12,662 nt of DNA from JBMNQI01 sp050944055 (lineage in GTDB: Bacteria; Bacillota; Clostridia; Oscillospirales; Oscillospiraceae), in the NCBI GenBank assembly GCA_050944055.1, contig JBMNQI010000062.1:1-12662 (forward strand), read 5' to 3'. Of the stretch, positions 5,196-12,574 are shown piece by piece. Positions within the stretch are counted from its first letter, which is position 1, and each line of letters starts with the position of its first letter. The translations under genes and the position numbers were made by a program. A model generated the notes under the pieces. That model had not been told where the DNA came from. It did not search any database and saw only the letters and a list, made by a program, of their open reading frames with translations.

Positions 5196-7172
5196 CTAAG
5201 CCGCCGCGAATTTTTTTACTGTTGCTCTGCCCTTATCTGTTATATCAAGGCGCCTTTTAAACAGACCCTTCTCAACAACGTAGCCTTTTCTGGTCAAATG
5301 TGAGCAGATCGCGGCCATATGCATTGATTTAATATTGTTTTCCTTTACGAACTCAAGCTGTTTTTCCGGGCGGTCCGCCAATATTTTCAGAAGCTTCAGG
5401 TATAATGGCGTCAGGCCGATTGCAAGCATCTCCGCATCGCTGCCCTGCGGCTGCGGCAAAACCTCGTTGCACTTATCAGTAACCTCAAATGTAAAGAACT
5501 TGCTGCCTCGGAGACCTGCGCGAACTATATAACCTCCCCGGTCAAGCCGTTCAATCGAAGCTTCGCTTGTACGTGAATCAACGCCCATCGCGTCCGTAAG
5601 GTCGGCCATATACAGGTGACCGCTCCTAATAAGCTCAAGTATTTTCAGATCTATATCTTCAAGCGTGACCTGCTCGCGGTTGACATTATTCGGTACGCGC
5701 TCCCAATTGCTTCTGCCGTAATACTTTGGCTCGGCCGTCAGGCTTGCGATAACAGCCACCACAAGAGTAACGATGAAGCCCAAAGTCGCCAGGTAAATAT
5801 AGTTGTTGATTACGAAAACGCCAAGCACGTCGCCCAAAAGCGTCAGGACAAACATTGAGATCATGCCCGCAAGGGCGCCCCAGATGGCGCCGCGTGAATT
5901 GAATCCGGGCCAAAGGACTCCCAAACCGACAAGTATGGCCGGAGGGACCAGCCAGCAGTTGGCAAATGCGAACAGATATGTCGGCCCGCCCGGGAACTGG
6001 CAGAGAAGCCAGGTAAGCACGCCGACCAGGACCATGATGAATTTTGTCATGCGCAGAGTCTTCTTCGCGTCTGCCTTCGGGTTAATAAGACGCTGGTAAA
6101 TGTCGCGCGTAGCGACAGCAGACGCCCCGATAGCCGCTGTTGAGGCGGTGGATACGGAGGCGGCGACCGCGCCGATTACAAAGAAGCTGCCGAGAAGCGG
6201 GACGAATATTTTGACTATCAGCCCGTAAGCCGCGGTGTGAATCAGATTACCGCCGGCAAGAATAAATGCGTCCGTATTGAAAGCGCCCGCGTAAGCTCCG
6301 ACAAGCGCTAAGGGAATCATGAAAACGACAATCAATACGATTGCCGCAATTATGAAGCTCCTGCGGGCTATCTTTTCGCTGCGGCAGGACGCAATCTTCA
6401 TCCAGTAGTAGTTATTGCCCCAGACCAGCGCGGCGGCAAAACATACTATAAAATTCAGGATTGAAGGATATGTAAGCTTTGCCCCAGGCAGGCTTAGTCC
6501 GCTGATTCCCGCGGACACGAAATCTCCGCCTGGCCAGTTGGCGTTGATAGCGTCAAAACCGCCGAACCTTTTAGCCAGCAGTCCAAGCAGCAGCGGGATA
6601 ACTACTATACCAACGCAAACCTGGAAAAAGTCCGTAATAGTAGCCGCCCAGAGGCCGCTGATAAACGTAAAAGCGATTATGATAAGGAAGATGACAGCCA
6701 TAACGATAGAAGAAGGCCAACCTGTGAAGCCCACTATTGTATTGGCGCATGAGACTATGTTGTTAGCAAGTATGCCGCACATACCTATAACGCTGGTAAT
6801 AGATACTATCGAACGGACACGGCTGTTATATCGCATTTCAAGATATTCCGGCAGGGTCTGCGCGCCGCAGCGGCGTATAAAGTTTGCAAAAATCACGCCG
6901 AACAGCAGAAGGCCGCATAAGCAATAAATTAGCCCCCATGCCAATGAGCCGCCCAAGCCGATCATAACTGTGAAGCCCGGCGCAAGAGCTATCGAAGTAC
7001 CGGCAAAGCCGATAGCGCATACGCCCATTACGTTAATAAGCGTGGACACTTCTCGGCCGGCAAGAATATAATCGGAGGTCTCTCTTACCCACCGCTTGCT
7101 GTAGATGCCGGCTCCGACGAGAATTGCGGCGAAAACTACAAACATTATAAGAAACACAGTTGTACTTGCCAT
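5196..7172 (-). CDS. Sodium:solute symporter (SSS family) with C-terminal tandem winged-helix tail
   Basis: 658 residues. Residues 1-480 form an SSS (LeuT-fold) transporter with about 13 hydrophobic segments. Typical motifs are DYILAGR (34-40), GxxAWGLIY (about 74-83), the sodium-site helix AASVSTASTAAIGASAVATRDIYQ region (337-360) and the WPG loop (421-423). Residues about 503-570 (LEDIDLKILELI ... LDRGGYIVRAG) and 586-656 (PLYLKLLKILAD ... LTRKGYVVEKGLFKRRLDIT) each read as a cytoplasmic winged helix-turn-helix domain of MarR/Lrp-like pattern. SSS proteins normally lack such a tail, so this could be a transporter with built-in sensing or DNA or protein binding. No frameshift or stop separates the two parts. 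Its substrate is probably the organic acid or cyclic compound degraded by the flanking enzymes. AAGGAG lies 10 bases upstream; the cyclase stop is 45 bases upstream. Confidence 0.92.
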   Translation of the reverse strand: MASTTVFLIMFVVFAAILVGAGIYSKRWVRETSDYILAGREVSTLINVMGVCAIGFAGTSIALAPGFTVMIGLGGSLAWGLIYCLCGLLLFGVIFANFIRRCGAQTLPEYLEMRYNSRVRSIVSITSVIGMCGILANNIVSCANTIVGFTGWPSSIVMAVIFLIIIAFTFISGLWAATITDFFQVCVGIVVIPLLLGLLAKRFGGFDAINANWPGGDFVSAGISGLSLPGAKLTYPSILNFIVCFAAALVWGNNYYWMKIASCRSEKIARRSFIIAAIVLIVVFMIPLALVGAYAGAFNTDAFILAGGNLIHTAAYGLIVKIFVPLLGSFFVIGAVAASVSTASTAAIGASAVATRDIYQRLINPKADAKKTLRMTKFIMVLVGVLTWLLCQFPGGPTYLFAFANCWLVPPAILVGLGVLWPGFNSRGAIWGALAGMISMFVLTLLGDVLGVFVINNYIYLATLGFIVTLVVAVIASLTAEPKYYGRSNWERVPNNVNREQVTLEDIDLKILELIRSGHLYMADLTDAMGVDSRTSEASIERLDRGGYIVRAGLRGSKFFTFEVTDKCNEVLPQPQGSDAEMLAIGLTPLYLKLLKILADRPEKQLEFVKENNIKSMHMAAICSHLTRKGYVVEKGLFKRRLDITDKGRATVKKFAAA

Positions 7173-7217
7173 AACCCTCTCTCTCCTTAATAATAGTTTT
7201 AATAAACCACGAGGAAA

Positions 7218-7988
7218 TTATTCGTCAAGAAACGCTACTACGCGTGACCAGCCGGCGCTGGCCCCTTTAATTTTTATTGGCAGGCAGCTAACTTTAAAGC
7301 CGTAATACGGAAGCGCTTCCAGATTAGTCAGCTTTTCCAGATGGCAGTAAGCTTTGACAGCCCCGGCGCGATGCCCCTCCCAGATAACATCCGCGTTGCC
7401 GGTCTCATCAAACTCCTTGCCGATAAACGGCAGGGGCACATCCCAGCTCCAGCCGTCAGTCCCCATTACGCGTACGCCCTGGTCAATAAGCCACAGCGTT
7501 GCGGCTTTACTCATTCCGCAGCCCGCTACCAGAAACTCGACTTTTCCCCACCTGTCCATGGCTCCGGTATTTACCAGAACAATATCGCCCGGTTTGAGCT
7601 TGTAGTTAATCTTTTTAAAGTATTCCTCAAAATCCTCGGGCATAACCTTATAGCCGTCAGCTTTGTCCCTGAAATCAACCTTGACTCCGTCGCCTATGCA
7701 CCATTCCAGAGGAACCTGGTCGATTGTCCAGGCGGGCTCCCCTCCGTTCATTGTCGGATAAAAATGCCAAGGCGCGTCAAGATGAGTTCCGGCATGCGTG
7801 CATACATCCAGAAAATCGATTGCCCAACCGTTCCCTTCGGGTAAATCATCTTTTGTTGCCTTACCAAAAAACCCTGCCATTTGCTCAGCCGTGTCCTTGT
7901 GATTCAAATAGCGGATCTTTGGTATTTGCATTGGAGGATCGCTGGGAAGGCCGTCCTCCAAAGCTATGCTGAGATCAATGATTTTCAT
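7218..7988 (-). CDS. Cyclase-family metal-dependent hydrolase (kynurenine formamidase-like fold)
   Basis: 256 residues starting MKIIDLS, typical of the cyclase family (PF04199), which includes kynurenine formamidase, isatin hydrolase and ring-opening hydrolases. The metal motif HxGTHxDxPxH is intact: His65, His69, Asp71 and His75 (CTHAGTHLDAPWH). GTDGWSWD (176-183), His206 (EGHRAG) and Glu218 (HLEKLTNLEALP) complete the active-site pattern. It should hydrolyse a cyclic diketone, lactam or amide using Mn2+ or Zn2+. It could be a dihydrophloroglucinol cyclohydrolase; that is inference from the neighbours. The ATG at 7988 has GGGAGGAG 8 bases upstream; an in-frame extension to 8057 runs through the operator region and is not used. 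First gene of the operon with the symporter and the BKACE, divergent from lysR. Confidence 0.88.
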   Translation of the reverse strand: MKIIDLSIALEDGLPSDPPMQIPKIRYLNHKDTAEQMAGFFGKATKDDLPEGNGWAIDFLDVCTHAGTHLDAPWHFYPTMNGGEPAWTIDQVPLEWCIGDGVKVDFRDKADGYKVMPEDFEEYFKKINYKLKPGDIVLVNTGAMDRWGKVEFLVAGCGMSKAATLWLIDQGVRVMGTDGWSWDVPLPFIGKEFDETGNADVIWEGHRAGAVKAYCHLEKLTNLEALPYYGFKVSCLPIKIKGASAGWSRVVAFLDE

Positions 7989-8017
7989 ATTAGCCTCTCC
8001 TCCCTTTTTAATTTTGC

Positions 8018-8060
8018 TATGTGCAATAGTCTCAATACAAATTTTGTATAATTGCACATA
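8018..8060. promoter_or_regulatory. Paired inverted repeats between cyclase operon and lysR (likely LysR operator)
   Basis: A perfect 10-bp inverted repeat TATGTGCAAT (8018-8027) / ATTGCACATA (8051-8060) encloses a second perfect palindrome ATACAAA-T-TTTGTAT (8035-8049). The inner one contains T-N11-A (8036/8048), the classic LysR-type box. On the minus strand TATACA (8045-8050) could be the -10 of the cyclase operon, with only a weak -35 at the right distance, as expected for an activator-dependent promoter. Binding here by the divergent LysR protein is inference. Confidence 0.6.
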
Positions 8061-8174
8061 TTACCGCTTGATATATTCTCGAAATTATTATAAATTGTAT
8101 GAGGAGCAGTGTAAAATAAATAAGCTGAATAAAGTTTATAAGTACCGATTATTATTGAGGCGGTGGCGAAGATT

Positions 8175-9128
8175 ATGAACTATAACTTTTGCGCTGGCCT
8201 TGGGTTTCAGCATATAAAATACTTCATTGCTATTGCCGAGCTCGGGACAATGAACCGGGCGGCCGCGGAGCTTAACGTAACGCAGCCGTTGTTATCACAA
8301 AAGCTCACGCAGCTGGAGAAGATGATTGGGATTCAGCTTTTCCAGCGCGAGAAACAGAGATTGCGCCTTACGCCTTCCGGCGAATTGCTTCTTCAGGAGT
8401 GGCGCAATATTATGCAGATGTTCGATACTTCGATTGAGCGCGCCTTTGAATTACATTCCAGCAATAATTTGCCGATTATATTCGGATGGAGCAACGGCAT
8501 AGAGCATAAGACAATAAGGCCCTGTATACATGCCTTGCAGAGGACGTTCCCGGATATACAGATCACATGGCGCTTTATTGACATTTTTCATTTGTTGGAG
8601 AATCTCATTGAAGGCTATATCGATCTGGCGGCAATACCGGACTTTGGCCAGCTGCGAAGCGAGCCGGATATCGAATACCTCGAGGTGATAAAGCTGTCGC
8701 TGTGCCTTATACATTCGCGGGACCATCCGCTGGCGCAAAAAAAGCAGGTTGACTGGGCCGATATAAGGCCGTACCGCATTATACTTCCCGAATTAAAAAA
8801 CAACGAGAACTTTACAGACGAGCTTATGCGCAACTGCCGTAAAAAAGGCTTTGTTCCCCATATTACATATTACGAGGAGGAAACCCTGACCCTCCAGTTT
8901 GAAATAATGAGGAACGGCGGGATTACATTCCTGCTTTCACACGGCCTGGAAAGCGATGATTTTATGGAACGGGAATTGGAATCCGACGTCCCTCACTCAC
9001 TGGTTCTTGCCTGGAGAAAGGACGCTTCAGAAAAAGTAACCGAATACGCGCGCAGCGCTGCCCCCGAGATTGCGGAGGTCTACAAATGGCGCAGGAACCT
9101 TTTGAGCAGGCTCAGAGATTATAAATAG
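8175..9128 (+). CDS. LysR-family transcriptional regulator
   Basis: 317 residues. The N-terminal winged HTH (about 11-70) has the standard pattern: FQHIKYFIAIAELGTMNRAA, then LNVTQPLLSQKLTQLE as recognition helix, and LGxxLFxR-like IGIQLFQREKQRLRLTPSGE. The C-terminal part from about 90 is the effector-binding domain with two periplasmic-binding-protein-like lobes (ADIRPYRIILPE, TLQFEIMRNGGITFLLSHG). It probably controls the divergent cyclase-symporter-BKACE operon, with a pathway intermediate as co-inducer. The ATG at 8175 has GAGGCGGTGG upstream; a GTG at 8163 is in frame but has the site only 2 bases away, so it is less likely. A hairpin terminator overlaps its stop codon. Confidence 0.9.
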   Translation: MNYNFCAGLGFQHIKYFIAIAELGTMNRAAAELNVTQPLLSQKLTQLEKMIGIQLFQREKQRLRLTPSGELLLQEWRNIMQMFDTSIERAFELHSSNNLPIIFGWSNGIEHKTIRPCIHALQRTFPDIQITWRFIDIFHLLENLIEGYIDLAAIPDFGQLRSEPDIEYLEVIKLSLCLIHSRDHPLAQKKQVDWADIRPYRIILPELKNNENFTDELMRNCRKKGFVPHITYYEEETLTLQFEIMRNGGITFLLSHGLESDDFMERELESDVPHSLVLAWRKDASEKVTEYARSAAPEIAEVYKWRRNLLSRLRDYK

Positions 9129-9167
9129 ACGGCTTCCGGCAATGCCGGCCGCCGTCTGTTCTTTCTT
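9127..9167 (+). terminator. Intrinsic terminator of lysR
   Basis: AGACGGC (9127-9133) pairs with GCCGTCT (9151-9157), enclosing an inner CCGGC/GCCGG hairpin, followed by the T-rich GTTCTTTCTT. The stem begins inside the TAG stop codon. It separates lysR from the convergent aldo/keto reductase gene. Confidence 0.7.
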
Positions 9168-9180
9168 GTAAGTACAGAAT

Positions 9181-10302
9181 TTATTTCCCAAAAGCGCTGA
9201 CTACTTCTTTCATAATTTCGATTATTGGTAAATGCTGCGGGCACCTCTCCTGGCAGGCTCCGCACTCGATGCAGTCCGACGCGCTGCTTCCGTCTCGTAA
9301 TCCGCCGCCGTAAATGTGGGCTGCTTCATCATAGTTGTTGTAAATGCGGTACAGGTTAAGCGCGCCTATCCCCTGCGGTATGGGGACTTTCCGGGGGCAG
9401 GTTTCGACGCAGTAATTGCAGCGCGTGCAGGGTATTTCGGGTATCTTCTTTATCTCCGCCACAACTCTGGAGATAGTTTCGCGCTCCCTGTCGTCCAAAG
9501 GCTTGAAGCTTTCCAGGGTTTCGCAGTTTTCTATCACCTGAGACATATCGTTCATACCGGAAAGTATCAGCTTTACGCCGGGGAGAGAACTGACGAACCT
9601 CAGCGCCCATGAAGCCGGTTTGCTTAAGTGATTTGCTTGCCTGAATATTTCAAGTATCTCCGGCTTAACCCTCAGCAAAGAGCCGCCTTTGATCGGTTCC
9701 ATAACTACTACCGGTTTGCCGTGTTTTAAAGCCGTTTCATAACAAAGGCGGGATTCAACGGCTCCGTCTTCCCAATCTATGTAATTTATCTGCAGCTGTA
9801 CAAATTCCGCCTCGGGGTGCTCAATCAGAATCTTATCAAGAACCTCGGCCTTATCATGGAATGAAAAGCCGATATGGCGGATTAGACCCGCCTCTTTTTT
9901 CTGTTTCATAAACTCCCAAGCGCCGAGTTTTTTGCATCTTTCGTTGCTTTGTGCATCCTGCGCGTGCAGGAGATAGAAGTCGAAATAGCCTGCGCCTGTG
10001 CGTTCAAGCTGCGTTTCAAACATCTTCTCCATGTCGCGGGTTTCGCTTACAAGCCATATGGGAAGCTTTGTCGCCAGCTGCCAGTTTTCGCGGGGGTACC
10101 GCTTAACAAGAGTCTCCCGAACCGCCTCCTCAAGCTTTCCGTCGGCGTAGACATAGGCCGTATCGAAATAAGAAAAGCCGTGCCCGATGAAATAATCAAA
10201 CATCTTGCTTACAGACTCAATATCAACGCTTCCGTCCTGGAGCATTGGCAGGCGCATCATTCCAAAGCCGAGCTTTTTAATTCCGTCAAATATGTCTGTC
10301 AT
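9181..10302 (-). CDS. Aldo/keto reductase with C-terminal 2[4Fe-4S] ferredoxin domain
   Basis: 373 residues. Residues 1 to about 280 are an AKR (beta/alpha)8 barrel. The catalytic tetrad is visible as Asp47 and Tyr52 (FDTAYVY), Lys79 (ATKLP) and His113 (LLHAQ), with MEPIKGG and ILSGMND as NADPH-site motifs. The tail binds two [4Fe-4S] clusters: C292, C295, C298, C302 (CTRCNYCVETCP) and C344, C347, C350, C354 (CIECGACQERCP). Such ferredoxin-AKR proteins are common in anaerobes, but few have known substrates. The second ATG (10302) is preferred, because AAGGGG lies 7 bases from it and only one base from the first ATG at 10308. It follows the thiolase gene after 51 bases on the same strand, so a joint transcript is likely. 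It may reduce a keto or aldehyde intermediate of the pathway or reoxidise reduced carriers. Confidence 0.9.
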   Translation of the reverse strand: MTDIFDGIKKLGFGMMRLPMLQDGSVDIESVSKMFDYFIGHGFSYFDTAYVYADGKLEEAVRETLVKRYPRENWQLATKLPIWLVSETRDMEKMFETQLERTGAGYFDFYLLHAQDAQSNERCKKLGAWEFMKQKKEAGLIRHIGFSFHDKAEVLDKILIEHPEAEFVQLQINYIDWEDGAVESRLCYETALKHGKPVVVMEPIKGGSLLRVKPEILEIFRQANHLSKPASWALRFVSSLPGVKLILSGMNDMSQVIENCETLESFKPLDDRERETISRVVAEIKKIPEIPCTRCNYCVETCPRKVPIPQGIGALNLYRIYNNYDEAAHIYGGGLRDGSSASDCIECGACQERCPQHLPIIEIMKEVVSAFGK

Positions 10303-10353
10303 ATTCATGCCCCTTGTTTTTCAGATTTTGCCCGAATGCATATTTTATATGGT

Positions 10354-11541
10354 TTAATACAGGCCTTCAATAATAATGGCGGCTGCGGGGCCGCCCCCCG
10401 CACAGAGCGCCGCGCACCCGTAACGCACGCCGCGCCTCCTCATTTCATAAATCAGGGTGACGATTATACGCGCTCCGGTGCAGCCGACAGGATGGCCAAG
10501 CGAAATACCCGAGCCGTTCGCGTTTACAATTTCAAGGCTGAGATTAAGCTCTCGTTTTACACCCAGAAACTGCGCCGCAAACGCTTCGTTAATCTCCCAG
10601 TACCCAATATCTTCCTTTGTAAGTCCGGAAAATTTCAACGCACGCATTACTGCCGGCGTGACACCCAGGCCCATAACCGTTGGGTCGACGGAAGCCGAGG
10701 CCGTTGAGACCACTCGGGCAAGAGGTCTAATCCCAAGCTCCCCGGCCTTATCTTTACCGAGCAGAATTAAGGCCGCCGCCCCGTCGCATATACCGGAAGA
10801 GTTGCCGGCCGTTACAGTGCCGTCTTTTTTAAATACCGGCCTAAGCTTTGCAAGCTCTTCCCTGCTTATGTTTTCGCGCACATGTTCATCTTTGGCAAAT
10901 GCTTTTGGTCCTTTCTTGGTTTTTATTTCAACCGGGATCATTTCTTCGTTGAATTTTCCGGCTCTTACTGCTTCGGCGGCCCTTGTATGGCTTATAAAGG
11001 CAATCTCGTCCTGCTCCTCGCGGCTTATGTTGTACAACTGCACGATGTTCTCGGCTGTTACCCCGATGTGGCAGTTACATATTCCGCACAGCAGCCCGTT
11101 GTACATCAGTGAATCGACTATTTCCGAGTTCCCCATTCGGTAGCCCCCTCTTCCCTTCATCAAAAGATAGGGGGCGTTCGTCATGCTTTCAGTGCCTACG
11201 ACCGCGCCGATTTCAATTCTGCCGAGCAAAATCTCATGCGATATTATTTCGACCGCGCGCATGGAGGACGGGCATTGCTGGTTCACCGTCATCGCGACCG
11301 AGCTCACGGAACAGCCGCTTCCCAGAGCTATATGTCGGGCGACATTTCCCGGCGAAGATGCTTGATAACAGTTTCCGGCTATGACCTCCTCGACAAGCTC
11401 CGCCTTAATTCCCGACTTTTCCAATGCCCCCTTAAGTGCGGTTTTTCCCAACTCGATGGGGCTTATATCAGCTAAGGAGCCCTGAAAATCACCGATTGGA
11501 GTTCTTGCTCCAGCAGCAATTAATACTTCCCCGTTAAGCAT
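10354..11541 (-). CDS. Thiolase (acetyl-CoA C-acetyltransferase family)
   Basis: 395 residues, normal length. Thiolases cleave a 3-ketoacyl-CoA with CoA or condense acyl-CoAs. The active-site residues are Cys90 (VNQQCPSS), His350 (GHPVGCTGAR) and Cys380 (CAGGGPAAA), with NEAFAAQ (318-324) and the GNSSGICDGAA block (247-257). Two motifs differ from ordinary acetoacetyl-CoA thiolases: CPSS replaces CGSG and GGGPA replaces GGGMG, so the substrate may not be plain acetoacetyl-CoA. The ATG at 11541 has GGAGG 5 bases upstream; the upstream TTG at 11553 has no site. First gene of a unit with the ferredoxin-AKR. In context it could turn the acetoacetyl-CoA released by the BKACE step into acetyl-CoA, but no CoA-transferase for free acetoacetate is present in the window. 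Confidence 0.93.
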   Translation of the reverse strand: MLNGEVLIAAGARTPIGDFQGSLADISPIELGKTALKGALEKSGIKAELVEEVIAGNCYQASSPGNVARHIALGSGCSVSSVAMTVNQQCPSSMRAVEIISHEILLGRIEIGAVVGTESMTNAPYLLMKGRGGYRMGNSEIVDSLMYNGLLCGICNCHIGVTAENIVQLYNISREEQDEIAFISHTRAAEAVRAGKFNEEMIPVEIKTKKGPKAFAKDEHVRENISREELAKLRPVFKKDGTVTAGNSSGICDGAAALILLGKDKAGELGIRPLARVVSTASASVDPTVMGLGVTPAVMRALKFSGLTKEDIGYWEINEAFAAQFLGVKRELNLSLEIVNANGSGISLGHPVGCTGARIIVTLIYEMRRRGVRYGCAALCAGGGPAAAIIIEGLY

Positions 11542-11568
11542 AATGACCTCCAATTGTAAATATCTTAC

Positions 11569-11596
11569 AATATACTATATATTACTGCATAAACAA
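11569..11596 (-). promoter_or_regulatory. Possible promoter for thiolase-AKR
   Basis: On the minus strand TTGTTT (11591-11596), a 16-base spacer and TATATT (11569-11574), in a very AT-rich stretch just upstream of the thiolase start. The match is moderate and the region is AT-rich, so alternative placements are possible. Confidence 0.35.
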
Positions 11597-11598
11597 AT

Positions 11599-11642
11599 GC
11601 AACAGGTAATACAAGACTATGTATTACCTGCTGCGTTTTTTT
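11599..11642. terminator. Bidirectional hairpin terminator between deacetylase and thiolase
   Basis: CAGGTAATAC (11603-11612) pairs perfectly with GTATTACCTG (11621-11630), extended after one mismatch by GCA/TGC. On the plus strand it is followed by eight T (11635-11642). On the minus strand the stem is preceded by the A run and followed by the T-rich ATTTGTTT. It most likely ends the leftward deacetylase transcript. Confidence 0.65.
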
Positions 11643-11652
11643 GAATAATAGA

Positions 11653-12420
11653 CTAAGTTTTGCTGCCTGCCGGGATTTGCCTGCCTGTGTGGTCTATGCT
11701 GTACTCCCCTTCAAGCAGCAGCTCCGAAACCGGCACTATGGTGTAACCGTCCCTGATAAGAGATTCAATTATTTCTGGCAGCGCTTCGGGCGTATGCAGC
11801 GCGGCATTATGGAAAAGCACGATTGAACCCGGCCTTATTCTGGACAAAACGCGCTTAGTAATCTCGGCGGCGGACAGGTCCTTCCAGTCAAGACTGTCTA
11901 CATCCCATTGTATCGGCTCCATACCCATTGATCTGACCGCGGAAATTACTTTATCGTCGTATTCTCCGTAAGGTGGGCGAAACAGCGTCGGGCGCACTCC
12001 GGTTATCGCTTCGATTTTAGCGCTGCATGTATCAATATCGGCAATTATCTCTTCCCTCGACAGACGGGACATGTGGGCATGCGTGGCCGAGTGGTTCATA
12101 ATCTCATGGCCGGCGTCGCTTAAAGCTTTTACGGACTCCGGATATTTGTCCACCCACATGCCGACAAGGAAAAAAGTCGCCTTAACGTCGTATTTCCCCA
12201 AAATGTCGATAAGGTCCTGCGTGTCCTCGTTGCCCCAGGCCGCGTCAAATGTAAGCGACACGACCTTCTGGTCGCGTTCAACCGAATATATAGGCAGCTG
12301 GCGGGTCGTCGCGGCAGCGCCCACTATTTTCGGGCTCCCGACAAGATAAAATATCGCGGCAATTATCACTATGCCTGCAACAAACGACATCCATTTTCGG
12401 TTCATAAGATATATGCGCAT
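11653..12420 (-). CDS. Polysaccharide deacetylase, PdaB-like (sporulation type)
   Basis: 255 residues: a signal anchor (about 11-28) and a NodB domain. Motif 1 is TFDAAWGNEDT (57-67), with catalytic Asp59 and Ala in place of the second Asp, the variant typical of the PdaB group. Motif 2 is HSATH (His110, His114), motif 3 RPPYG (148-152), and the late motif LFHN contains His204. PdaB proteins are needed for spore cortex integrity in Bacillus, so the protein suggests a spore former; deacetylation of peptidoglycan is the likely role but some PdaB proteins show little activity in vitro. I use the ATG at 12420, with GGGGGAG 5 bases upstream; upstream in-frame starts (12447, 12468) have weaker sites. 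It is transcribed alone, with a terminator hairpin downstream, and is divergent from the gene at the right edge. Confidence 0.85.
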   Translation of the reverse strand: MRIYLMNRKWMSFVAGIVIIAAIFYLVGSPKIVGAAATTRQLPIYSVERDQKVVSLTFDAAWGNEDTQDLIDILGKYDVKATFFLVGMWVDKYPESVKALSDAGHEIMNHSATHAHMSRLSREEIIADIDTCSAKIEAITGVRPTLFRPPYGEYDDKVISAVRSMGMEPIQWDVDSLDWKDLSAAEITKRVLSRIRPGSIVLFHNAALHTPEALPEIIESLIRDGYTIVPVSELLLEGEYSIDHTGRQIPAGSKT

Positions 12421-12487
12421 AGGCTCTCCCCCTGTCTTTTTGTACATACCTATGCGGCTGCGGGACAAGTAATGAACACTATTTTAT

Positions 12488-12515
12488 TTGACGTACGGGG
12501 AAGTTTTGGTATAAT
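12488..12515 (+). promoter_or_regulatory. Sigma-A promoter for the right-edge gene
   Basis: TTGACG (12488-12493), a 16-base spacer and a perfect TATAAT (12510-12515). The predicted start near 12522 gives a leader of about 50 bases with a small hairpin AACCGT-CTC-ACGGTT (12538-12552) before the ribosome binding site AGGTGAT (12564-12570). Confidence 0.7.
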
Positions 12516-12574
12516 GGTTTAGCTCTGATAATTAGCTAACCGTCTCACGGTTTAAGAAAGTACAGGTGATATCA

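Noticed and set aside
9949..11143. Long plus-strand open frames (252 and 228 codons) opposite the AKR and thiolase genes
   Set aside because: They lie antisense to two clearly recognised enzymes, show no family features, and have no convincing ribosome binding sites; they are frame shadows of GC-rich coding sequence.
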